Below are positions 1 through 5,743 of a DNA stretch of 6,863 nt, piece after piece. Source of the DNA: Flavobacterium sp. (GTDB lineage: Bacteria > Bacteroidota > Bacteroidia > Flavobacteriales > Flavobacteriaceae). The notes under the pieces were generated by a model that saw only the letters and a program-made list of their open reading frames with translations, did not search any database and was not told the origin of the DNA. Each line of letters starts with the position of its first letter. Positions within the stretch are counted from its first letter, which is position 1. Position numbers and translations under genes: made by a program. The stretch covers positions 1 to 6,863 of the forward strand of contig SEBM01000223.1 of assembly GCA_004296145.1 (NCBI GenBank), given 5' to 3'.

Positions 1-284
1 TTCAAAAGCTTCGCGATGAAGATTACGATGCGATTATGATTGCTAAGGCAGGAGTTCAGCGTTTGGGTATTGACCTGAGCGAATTCTACGTCGAGGAACT
101 TGAGCCAATGGAATTTATTCCCTCACCAGCTCAAGGGGTGCTGGCCATACAGATTCGTGAAAGCGACACTGAGCTCTTTAAAAAGCTGCAGATACTGCAT
201 AACAGCAATGTAGCCGAAGAAATTGCCGATAATCCGAAAGATACAGTCTTCAGATCTCTGTTAGTTTTTAAAGTATTCAATTGA
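1..284 (+). pseudogene. hemC: hemC fragment: internal part of hydroxymethylbilane synthase, 5' end outside window, 3' end lost
   Basis: Hydroxymethylbilane synthase (porphobilinogen deaminase) joins four porphobilinogens into linear hydroxymethylbilane in cytosolic haem and sirohaem synthesis. The frame is open from base 3, reading QKLRDEDYDAIMIAKAGVQR, and then shows the family's EFIPSPAQGVLAIQIRESD block and LQILHNSNVAEEIA. These match the second half of domain 2. The family would continue with VERK and then the GGC loop whose Cys carries the dipyrromethane cofactor. Here the match ends at about base 227, and 18 unrelated residues lead to a stop at 284. The piece therefore lacks the cofactor domain and cannot be a working enzyme as it stands. 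By hand count G+C is about 46% over 1-227, far above the following sequence. It is either a remnant of a second or transferred hemC, or one side of an assembly chimera. Family identity is firm, but the cause of the break is unknown. Confidence 0.85.
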
Positions 285-772
285 TTATTCAGTAATTCTT
301 TAGCTTGTTTAGCTTTAGCTGAATTTGGATTTTTAGATGTTGCAATAGCAATATTCAACCTGTTAATTTGTTGCTTTTTACTTTGCACTTGACTATTAGC
401 ATTTTTTGCATCAACTGCACTTATACCAGTACCTAAAATAGAAAATGGCACAGCCACTTTACTAGCTACTGATGATAGAGTAGTAGACATTTTTCCTACT
501 TTGGTGGCTACCCTACCAGTTTTAGAGATAATTCCGATATCAGCAATCGCGTCGGTACTCCATTCAGCTATTTTAGCAATTCCTACTGCACTTCCCCAGC
601 TATTTTTGGCTAAGTCAACTGAATTAGTTACTATGCCTTCGTAATTATCATGCTCGATATCATCAGCCAAACTATTTTTCTTATTACCAGCTTTAAGTAA
701 ATTAACTGTAACTTTTAACGGCTCAGCTTGCGGTATTTTAACCGCTGAAAGCACACAACCAACTAAAGCCAA
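131..772 (-). CDS. hypothetical protein, probably truncated at both ends; function not recognised
   Basis: I do not recognise this protein. The frame gives 213 residues from a TTG at 772 and is open back to a stop at 812-814, without any ATG before codon 95. TTG at 772 and GTG at 754 are the only usual alternative starts. Codons are A/T-ending and natural-looking down to about base 228 (residue 181). Below that it overlaps the hemC fragment antisense, so the last 30 or so residues are probably not its own. Visible parts are a short hydrophobic start (LALVGCVLSA), an Ala/Gly/Val-rich middle (residues 60-122) that includes a hydrophobic stretch at 103-122, and a charged, probably coiled-coil helix at 127-172 rich in Lys, Gln and Asn. 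A helical, toxin- or adhesin-like C-terminal module is possible but unproven. It is divergent from the lipoprotein gene at 908. Confidence 0.45.
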   Translation of the reverse strand: MALVGCVLSAVKIPQAEPLKVTVNLLKAGNKKNSLADDIEHDNYEGIVTNSVDLAKNSWGSAVGIAKIAEWSTDAIADIGIISKTGRVATKVGKMSTTLSSVASKVAVPFSILGTGISAVDAKNANSQVQSKKQQINRLNIAIATSKNPNSAKAKQAKELLNNQLNTLKTNRDLKTVSFGLSAISSATLLLCSICSFLKSSVSLSRICMASTP

Positions 773-907
773 AGTATTTTTATCTTTTACGGTACTTACA
801 ATCAGTAAGAATTATAATTCAAATAAAGCTTCTATTAAATTTTCAGAAAAAAGTTTCCAACAGTTAATTATTGCAATAGGTTATAAAAAACAATTAAAAC
901 TAAAATT

Positions 908-2212
908 ATGAAAAAACAGAATCCAAAAAAGGTATTACAAAAAGTATTAATTATGATGTTGTCGGCACTTGCAATTTCATGTCAGGACACGTCATTAGAT
1001 GAAACAGAAACAAACTCTGTGGCAAAAGAACAGCAAAACCTAACAAAAAAAAGCAGTTTATCTGCAACTTCTGATCTGGCAAGAAGATGGGCTCCTATTC
1101 ATTATAAAGATGTTGATGCTACAGGAACTTATGCCGAAGGAGGAAAATCAGATTACCTTACTGCGATTAATTATGATAATGACTGGAATGGCGAAAACAA
1201 CTGGAATAATCTTCCTGCTTTTGCCAATTCTTTAGCTGCACATTGCTACTATTCGATAGTAGAATCCAAAACGCACTGGTATATTACTTATGCCTTTTTT
1301 TCTCCGAGAGACTGGACTGACAATCCTCTTTTATACTCATTAGACCAACATGAAAATGATTTGGAAGGTGTTTTAATGATTATTGAAAAAGATGGCTCAA
1401 ATTATGGTTCTTTAAAAGGTGCCGTTACGGTAAGCCATTCCGATTTCTTTTCATACGTTCCAACCGGAAGTTCTTTTGTAAATGGATTGGAAAGCATTGA
1501 TGGAACTTTGCAAATGAGAGATTATAATGGAGAATTACACCCTGTTACCGCACAGGATTCTAAAGGACATAGTTTGAAAGCCTGGCCACAGCACGATATT
1601 GACGGAGATGGAATTATCTACTATCCTTCTGCAACGGGAACTGCACAGATACCATCTGATAATTATGACAATTATGTAGAGTATAAACTTGTAGATATTT
1701 TTGAAAGCGGAGGTTTATGGGACCAACGATTTAATACAGAATTATTTTCCAGCCCGGCCGGCGGATTTAAAGGAAATGATTTTAAAACTGGTGGTGCCAA
1801 TGCTCCGTGGGCATGGAATGACGGAAATGACGCCATTGTACAAACGGGCGAATTTGCAACAGATCCTGCTAAATTAGCCGATAATTATTTTGATGGTGTA
1901 GGCAATTTATCACGTACTTATATCAACAACAAATACAATAATGGCGCAGGAGGTATTGTAACACTTTATCAAAACTGTAACTATACTGGTTATGCAATTG
2001 CCTTGCCTGTTGGTAATTATACATTAGCTCAATTAAAATCGTATGGTATTGCAAATGATGATTTGTCATCTGTTCGGTTAGAATCGGGTTACAAAATTAC
2101 AATGTATCAAAACGATAATTTTGGAGGAGAATCTGTAACAATAACAGGAAACAACGGCTGTTTAGGAAGTTTTAATGATAAAGCCAGTTCTGTGAAGATT
2201 AGTGCTTTGTAA
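908..2212 (+). CDS. secreted lipoprotein with NPP1/Vps62-like domain and C-terminal beta-gamma-crystallin domain
   Basis: A 434-residue lipoprotein precursor. A Lys-rich N-terminus and hydrophobic VLIMMLSALAIS lead to Cys25, a slightly loose lipobox. Acidic residues follow (QDTSLDETE), as in Bacteroidota lipoproteins sent to the cell surface. Residues 60-250 hold WYITYAFFSPRDW (124-136) and HENDLEG (148-154). This resembles the Y-W-(Y/F)-P-[KR]-D ... HRHDWE arrangement of NPP1 (Nep1-like) proteins and the H.GDWE motif of Vps62-like proteins; the relationship is my inference. Residues 350-434 are a beta-gamma-crystallin domain with two Greek-key signatures, Y354-x4-Y359-x-G361 and Y400-x4-F405-x-G407. 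Each is paired with a calcium-type N/D-N/D-x-x-S-S site (NDDLSS 383-388, NDKASS 423-428). Cys357 and Cys418 could form a disulfide. The start is set by the signal peptide, with an A-rich leader before the ATG and no clear promoter. It is probably monocistronic, ending at the 2399-2437 terminator. Biological role unknown. Confidence 0.85.
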   Translation: MKKQNPKKVLQKVLIMMLSALAISCQDTSLDETETNSVAKEQQNLTKKSSLSATSDLARRWAPIHYKDVDATGTYAEGGKSDYLTAINYDNDWNGENNWNNLPAFANSLAAHCYYSIVESKTHWYITYAFFSPRDWTDNPLLYSLDQHENDLEGVLMIIEKDGSNYGSLKGAVTVSHSDFFSYVPTGSSFVNGLESIDGTLQMRDYNGELHPVTAQDSKGHSLKAWPQHDIDGDGIIYYPSATGTAQIPSDNYDNYVEYKLVDIFESGGLWDQRFNTELFSSPAGGFKGNDFKTGGANAPWAWNDGNDAIVQTGEFATDPAKLADNYFDGVGNLSRTYINNKYNNGAGGIVTLYQNCNYTGYAIALPVGNYTLAQLKSYGIANDDLSSVRLESGYKITMYQNDNFGGESVTITGNNGCLGSFNDKASSVKISAL

Positions 2213-2213
2213 G

Positions 2214-2353
2214 CTGCATAACTCAACAGCAAGTCTTGGACTTACAAAATCAGGAAATCTTGGAGGCGTTGCAACAGGAGATCAAACTTATACCTTCCAA
2301 AAACCTTCTTCAATACCTTATACTGTAAATCAGTTAGCGTCAAGATTCCAAGG
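2214..2353 (+). pseudogene. possible coding remnant after the lipoprotein gene
   Basis: Immediately after the lipoprotein stop, a different frame reads like coding sequence for about 46 codons. It includes GLTKSGNLGGVATGDQTYTF and then IPYTVNQLASRF. About 85% of its third codon positions are A or T, and it has many G- and A-starting codons, as in the real genes here. The look fades after about 2353, although the frame stays open to 2471 through the terminator, which would not be expected of a real gene end. No convincing start exists (the only one is a GTG at 2202 inside the lipoprotein gene). I cannot assign a family. It may be the leftover of a gene that once lay here, or chance. Confidence 0.3.
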
Positions 2354-2398
2354 ACGGAGTAAGATACTCTTTATAAAGCTTGTTTTTATTTATTATTT

Positions 2399-2437
2399 AA
2401 CCCGGTTTCAAAGATTGAAACCGGGTTCTTTTTTATT
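2399..2437 (+). terminator. rho-independent terminator after the lipoprotein gene
   Basis: A perfect 13-bp stem (arms 2399-2411 and 2415-2427, AACCCGGTTTCAA and its complement) with a 3-base loop is followed by CTTTTTTATT. This is a strong intrinsic terminator for the + strand, 186 bases after the lipoprotein stop. On the minus strand the stem is followed by an A-rich run, so it should not terminate the convergent DUF1826-like gene in the same way. Confidence 0.92.
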
Positions 2438-2527
2438 AGTAAAAACAATTATGTTATTTATTATGTCTTGAAAATCAGATTCTTTTCTTTTTAAAATAGT
2501 TGCACAACGAAAGACCGAAAGTTTTTT

Positions 2528-3226
2528 CTAACAAATCAATAACAAACGGTACTCCCCTTCATTTTCTTTTGGTGCTCTATGAATACAAGGCAACACTTGT
2601 TGTTTTGGATGATCCACAGCCAGTCGCCAAAGATGTCCTACTCCTAAATTTACAGGTTCTGCATGCTCATTTACCTCATAATGCAAATCAAAATAATTAT
2701 CCTTCAAGAAACTCTCAAATTCTTCGGCTGTTCCATCATGCAGTTCTTTTAGTTTTGTCCGTATTTCCGGAATTAGAATTTTCTGTTCTGCCTGCGAATT
2801 AGGAATAATATCACTTGCCGCTCCGTGATAGGTACATAAAAAAGTATCTGTTGCAATGGGTGAACGATCAACATGAAATGAATACACGTCAGTGGATATG
2901 AAATCAAATTCATCATCTCGTTCATAACATTTTAATAAATTAAGAGAAGGAGAAGCACCAAAATCAGTTAATAATTGTAAATCATTTAAGATTATTTCCC
3001 TTGCTATATTACCCTTTTCTGAAAGTTGGAGTGCGGCTAAATCTTCAGGATAAACTTCTGTTATATTTTCTTTTAAACAAAGTTGGCTTACAATTTCGTT
3101 AAAATCGCCGTCTAGATTTCTGTACCAGCATAACGCATTTACTTCTCCCATAAAGTCTGTATGCATAAGCTCAGAGAAAGTAGCTACCCTATCAATTTGG
3201 CTGCTGGCAGAAAATATATTGTTCAT
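2528..3226 (-). CDS. DUF1826-like protein, putative metal-binding beta-helix fold
   Basis: A 232-residue, probably cytoplasmic protein with no signal peptide or membrane segment. The C-terminal half contains YSFHVDRSPIATDTFLCTYHGAA (residues 115-137, His118 and Asp120), then CIHRAP (His216, Arg217) and EYRLLLIC at the end (Arg227). This order (F-H-V-D, a T-Y-x-G strand, H-R-[AS]-P, R-L-L-L) and the length match my memory of the DUF1826 family. The H-x-D...H...R pattern also recalls Fe(II)/2-oxoglutarate-type double-stranded beta-helix enzymes, but no reaction is known. In proteobacteria DUF1826 genes are, as I recall, found beside COG0523/CobW metal-chaperone genes of zinc starvation regulons. 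The ATG at 3226 is the first start after the -7 element at 3266-3273 and has an A-rich leader. It lies 174 bases downstream of the receptor gene on the same strand. Family assignment is moderate, function unknown. Confidence 0.7.
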   Translation of the reverse strand: MNNIFSASSQIDRVATFSELMHTDFMGEVNALCWYRNLDGDFNEIVSQLCLKENITEVYPEDLAALQLSEKGNIAREIILNDLQLLTDFGASPSLNLLKCYERDDEFDFISTDVYSFHVDRSPIATDTFLCTYHGAASDIIPNSQAEQKILIPEIRTKLKELHDGTAEEFESFLKDNYFDLHYEVNEHAEPVNLGVGHLWRLAVDHPKQQVLPCIHRAPKENEGEYRLLLIC

Positions 3227-3261
3227 GGTTTTTTGATATTAAGGGATTGACTACTTTATCT

Positions 3262-3279
3262 ATTACAAAAATATGTAAT
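3262..3279 (-). promoter_or_regulatory. palindromic operator-like site over the -7 element of the DUF1826-like gene
   Basis: ATTACA-N6-TGTAAT forms a perfect inverted repeat. With one bulged base it extends outward by TATC (3257-3260) and GATA (3280-3283). On the minus strand its spacer and right arm hold TATTTTTG (3273-3266), an exact TAnnTTTG -7 element about 40 bases before the ATG at 3226. No TTG -33 element stands at 17-23 bases. A dimeric repressor bound here would cover the promoter. The regulator is unknown. Confidence 0.5.
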
Positions 3280-3400
3280 GATAGCAACTTCCGTCATTTT
3301 TTATAACTTTAAATTTTGGAATTAATCATGTGATGATTTTCCATTTCATAACTTATAAACAAAGATAGATTATCCCAGCTTTTCTCTGATCTTAAAACAA

Positions 3401-5605
3401 TTACCAACTATATTTTAAAATCAGTCTGGCATTAAAAGGCGTTCCTGCTGTAAAATGAATTTCTTCAACAGGATCAGCTTCATTAATTAATCGCGATTCA
3501 GTTAAGAATTGTGTTTCTTTCCATTTTGTATTGAAAATATTATCAATATTTACGCCTATCGAAACTTTCTTAATCTGATAATTGACAGAGAAATCCGTGA
3601 TGCAGTATCCTTTTGCGATTACAGAATTATCTTCATTCGCCGGACGATCACCTAAAAATCTTGTTCTCAAACTTCCTGAAAATCCTTTTAAATCCTTTAC
3701 CGAAAATCCGTTCATTACAGTATGAACCGGTGCGAGTGGTAAATAATCATTTCCTTTTGGTTCGTCTATCGATCTTGCGTGCGTATATGTATAATCTGTA
3801 TTCCAGAATAACCAGTTGGTTAATTGATATCTAAAACCAAAATCAAAACCTTTTCTTTCTGTTTTTCCGCTTGGTTCTACAACCGCTTCGTCTCCAACAT
3901 AAACAAATTCCTGCGCCAGATATAAATACCAGGCTGCAGAATTGATAATCATTCTTGGAAAAGGTTTCCAGTTAATTCCTAAATCTGCACCATAAGTTTC
4001 GGGAAGGATTTTTTCGCCTTTTTGTGCTACAACAACACGAGTATCATTACTATGAAAACCTTTTCCTAATTTTAAGAAATACTGCAATTTTTCATTTTGA
4101 GTGTACAAAAAGTTCAGTTTCGGACTCACAATTGCTTTAGTCTGGGTTTGATTATTATATGTTGTCGGTAGCTGATCTTCATAACCAAACTTGAAATAAT
4201 CCAAACGCAAACCTCCGTTTACTAACCATTTTCCGTAAATAAATTCCAAACTACTGTAAGAGAATAAATTCGTCTGATTTACATTTCCTAAACTTAAATA
4301 ATCCAGAACCGTTTTTCTGTTTAAAGTATGTGATAATTCGACATCTTTATTATTATCATTTCGAAGTCCGGCACCTAATTTAAAAAGCCATTTTTCACTT
4401 ACTTTCTGATTATATTCGGACTGAAAACCTACGATTGTTCTATTTTCTTTTTGTTTAATCTGATCACCATTTACCGGATCATTCAGAAAAAAAGTAAAAT
4501 TCGAATACAATTCAAAATCATATTTACTTAAATATGCAGTATTTTTAATATGCGTGTTTTCATCAATTTTGGCATCATATTGCAAATTGAAGTTTGTTCT
4601 GCCGGTATTTCCTCCTTCATTTGAATCAATTGCGCCATAATGCGAAATCGTTCCGTCGTTTACTGCACGATCCGGAATCTGTCCGCTCGCATCCCATCGG
4701 CTTTTAAAATGAGAAACAGAAAGTGCAAGTTTGTCTCCGTTAGTCATTTTTGCCGAATATTTTCCAAACAAATTGATTCGGTTAAAGTTCTGAGGAGCAT
4801 CAAAATAACCATCGGTCATCATATATTCTCCGGCAAAATATGCGGACTGATTTTCTTTATTTAATAAATTAAACAAAGCCACAGTACGAAAAGTATCAAA
4901 TTGTCCGCCTTCAAATGAGAGAGAACTATTTTGCAGTGCATTTTTGGTATTAAAACCAACAAATCCGGCGGTACTAAAATCTCCTTTATCAACAAAATAG
5001 GAACCTTTATCAAAATCAATATTGTCAACCGTTTCCGGAATTACAAAGTGAAGATCGGCGTAACCCTGACCGTGTGCGTGCGAAACCATATTGACAGGCA
5101 TTCCGTCAACGGTAACATTAATATTGGTTCCGTGGTCGCAGTCAAAACCTCTTAGGAAAATTTGTTCTGCTTTTCCCCCGCCCGCATGCTGGCCAATAAA
5201 AAGTCCGGGAACTTTTCTCAGTAAATCCTGTGAATTGGATATGGGCTGAATTTCTAAATCAATTTTAGAAATTGTATTTAAATATTTCAGATTGTTTGTT
5301 ATGGTGACTTCTTCTAATAAAAAAGGCTTTTGATTTAATTGAATAGCAAGAAAATCATTCGACGAAAGTTTAATTTTCTGTGTAATAAATCCTTGTTTAG
5401 AAACCTGAATACTATCCTCTGTTTTGGTCTCTTCTAAAGTAAATTTTCCGTTGATATCAGTATGCGCGTGTGTTTTCGAAATCAAGTTTCGAACTAAAAC
5501 ATCAGATAAAGGTTTTCCATTAACATCAGTAACAGTTCCGTTTACAGATTGTGCGTTTAAAAAAAGAGAAAAAATAAAAATCGCAAAACTAAATAGTAAT
5601 TTCAT
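3401..5605 (-). CDS. TonB-dependent outer-membrane receptor with His-rich plug, substrate unknown (metal suspected)
   Basis: A 734-residue receptor for energised import across the outer membrane through TonB-ExbBD. In order: signal peptide 1-19 (MKLLFSFAIFIFSLFLNAQ), a CarboxypepD-regulatory-like domain at about 20-92 (SVNGTVTDVNGKPLSDVLV), a possible TonB-box-like LEEVTIT at 97-103, the plug at about 110-225, and then the 22-strand barrel. NIFNTKWKETQF lies near the end and the C-terminal residue is Trp, as usual for outer-membrane barrels. The plug contains GGGKAEQIFLRGFDCDHGTN and MVSHAHGQGYADLHFVIPE. His140, His158, His176, His178 and His186, with Asp155 and Asp157, sit close together, which hints at metal binding but does not prove a ligand. 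There is no SusD partner, so glycan uptake is unlikely. Complete, no frameshift. The ATG at 5605 is fixed by the signal peptide, with a -7 element only 14 bases upstream. Confidence 0.93.
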   Translation of the reverse strand: MKLLFSFAIFIFSLFLNAQSVNGTVTDVNGKPLSDVLVRNLISKTHAHTDINGKFTLEETKTEDSIQVSKQGFITQKIKLSSNDFLAIQLNQKPFLLEEVTITNNLKYLNTISKIDLEIQPISNSQDLLRKVPGLFIGQHAGGGKAEQIFLRGFDCDHGTNINVTVDGMPVNMVSHAHGQGYADLHFVIPETVDNIDFDKGSYFVDKGDFSTAGFVGFNTKNALQNSSLSFEGGQFDTFRTVALFNLLNKENQSAYFAGEYMMTDGYFDAPQNFNRINLFGKYSAKMTNGDKLALSVSHFKSRWDASGQIPDRAVNDGTISHYGAIDSNEGGNTGRTNFNLQYDAKIDENTHIKNTAYLSKYDFELYSNFTFFLNDPVNGDQIKQKENRTIVGFQSEYNQKVSEKWLFKLGAGLRNDNNKDVELSHTLNRKTVLDYLSLGNVNQTNLFSYSSLEFIYGKWLVNGGLRLDYFKFGYEDQLPTTYNNQTQTKAIVSPKLNFLYTQNEKLQYFLKLGKGFHSNDTRVVVAQKGEKILPETYGADLGINWKPFPRMIINSAAWYLYLAQEFVYVGDEAVVEPSGKTERKGFDFGFRYQLTNWLFWNTDYTYTHARSIDEPKGNDYLPLAPVHTVMNGFSVKDLKGFSGSLRTRFLGDRPANEDNSVIAKGYCITDFSVNYQIKKVSIGVNIDNIFNTKWKETQFLTESRLINEADPVEEIHFTAGTPFNARLILKYSW

Positions 5606-5619
5606 AAAATAAAAAAGCG

Positions 5620-5627
5620 CAAAAGTA
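5620..5627 (-). promoter_or_regulatory. -7 promoter element of the TonB-dependent receptor
   Basis: On the minus strand the bases read TACTTTTG, an exact match to the Bacteroidota TAnnTTTG -7 consensus. No TTG -33 element lies 17-23 bases upstream, only T-rich sequence. Transcription would start around 5613, leaving a leader of only about 7-9 bases before the ATG at 5605. The inverted repeat at 5652-5701 begins 25 bases upstream, so its near arm flanks the -33 region. Confidence 0.5.
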
Positions 5628-5651
5628 AAAAATTATTAAAGCATAAAATAA

Positions 5652-5701
5652 GGTTTTACAATTGTCTTCATACTATTTTTTATGGAGACAATTGTAAAAC
5701 C
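5652..5701. repeat. 16-bp perfect inverted repeat between ltaE and the receptor gene
   Basis: Arms GGTTTTACAATTGTCT (5652-5667) and its exact complement (5686-5701) flank 18 bases. Inside, CATA/TATG (5669-5672 and 5681-5684) can pair further after one mismatch, leaving an 8-base loop. Each arm holds the self-palindrome ACAATTGT, with centres exactly 30 bp apart. As RNA on the minus strand it could be the ltaE terminator, because CCTTATTTTATG follows, though the U-run is poor. As DNA it looks like two operators for the receptor promoter. Each arm, read in the proper direction, gives GACAATTGTA, fitting the KACANNTGTA box of CopY/BlaI-type repressors. Which role applies, or both, cannot be decided from sequence. 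Confidence 0.8.
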
Positions 5702-5743
5702 AAACTAAGCTAAGAACTTTTGGTATTAAGAAAGTTAGAAAGA

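Noticed and set aside
795..820. Small palindromes CTTAC/GTAAG and GAATTATAATTC before the lipoprotein gene
   Set aside because: They are short and AT-rich, and no TAnnTTTG promoter element lies near them on the + strand. The 773-907 gap shows nothing firmer.
131..2212. Toxin-immunity pair formed by the minus-strand unknown protein and the divergent lipoprotein
   Set aside because: The genes are divergent, the unknown protein is truncated, and the lipoprotein has no immunity-family features. Nothing in the sequence supports a pair.
195..2222. Nine-base match CTGCATAAC at 195-203 (hemC piece) and 2214-2222 (start of the remnant), which might have been a recombination repeat
   Set aside because: In nearly 7 kb many 9-base matches occur by chance, and the flanks do not align beyond a loose AGCAA.
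2500..2802. Plus-strand 100-codon frame opposite the DUF1826-like gene
   Set aside because: It is antisense to a frame with clear motif content, and its translation is Leu/His-rich and looks like a shadow.
3320..3340. AATCAT-GTG-ATGATT hairpin downstream of the receptor gene as its terminator
   Set aside because: The 6-bp AT-rich stem has no U-run on the minus-strand side, too weak to call.
3613..5155. Plus-strand open frames inside the receptor gene (3613-3834, 4640-4864, 4931-5155)
   Set aside because: They lie antisense to a complete, well-recognised receptor, have no family features and show poor codon use. The same applies to 5424-5612, 6098-6286 and 6477-6680.
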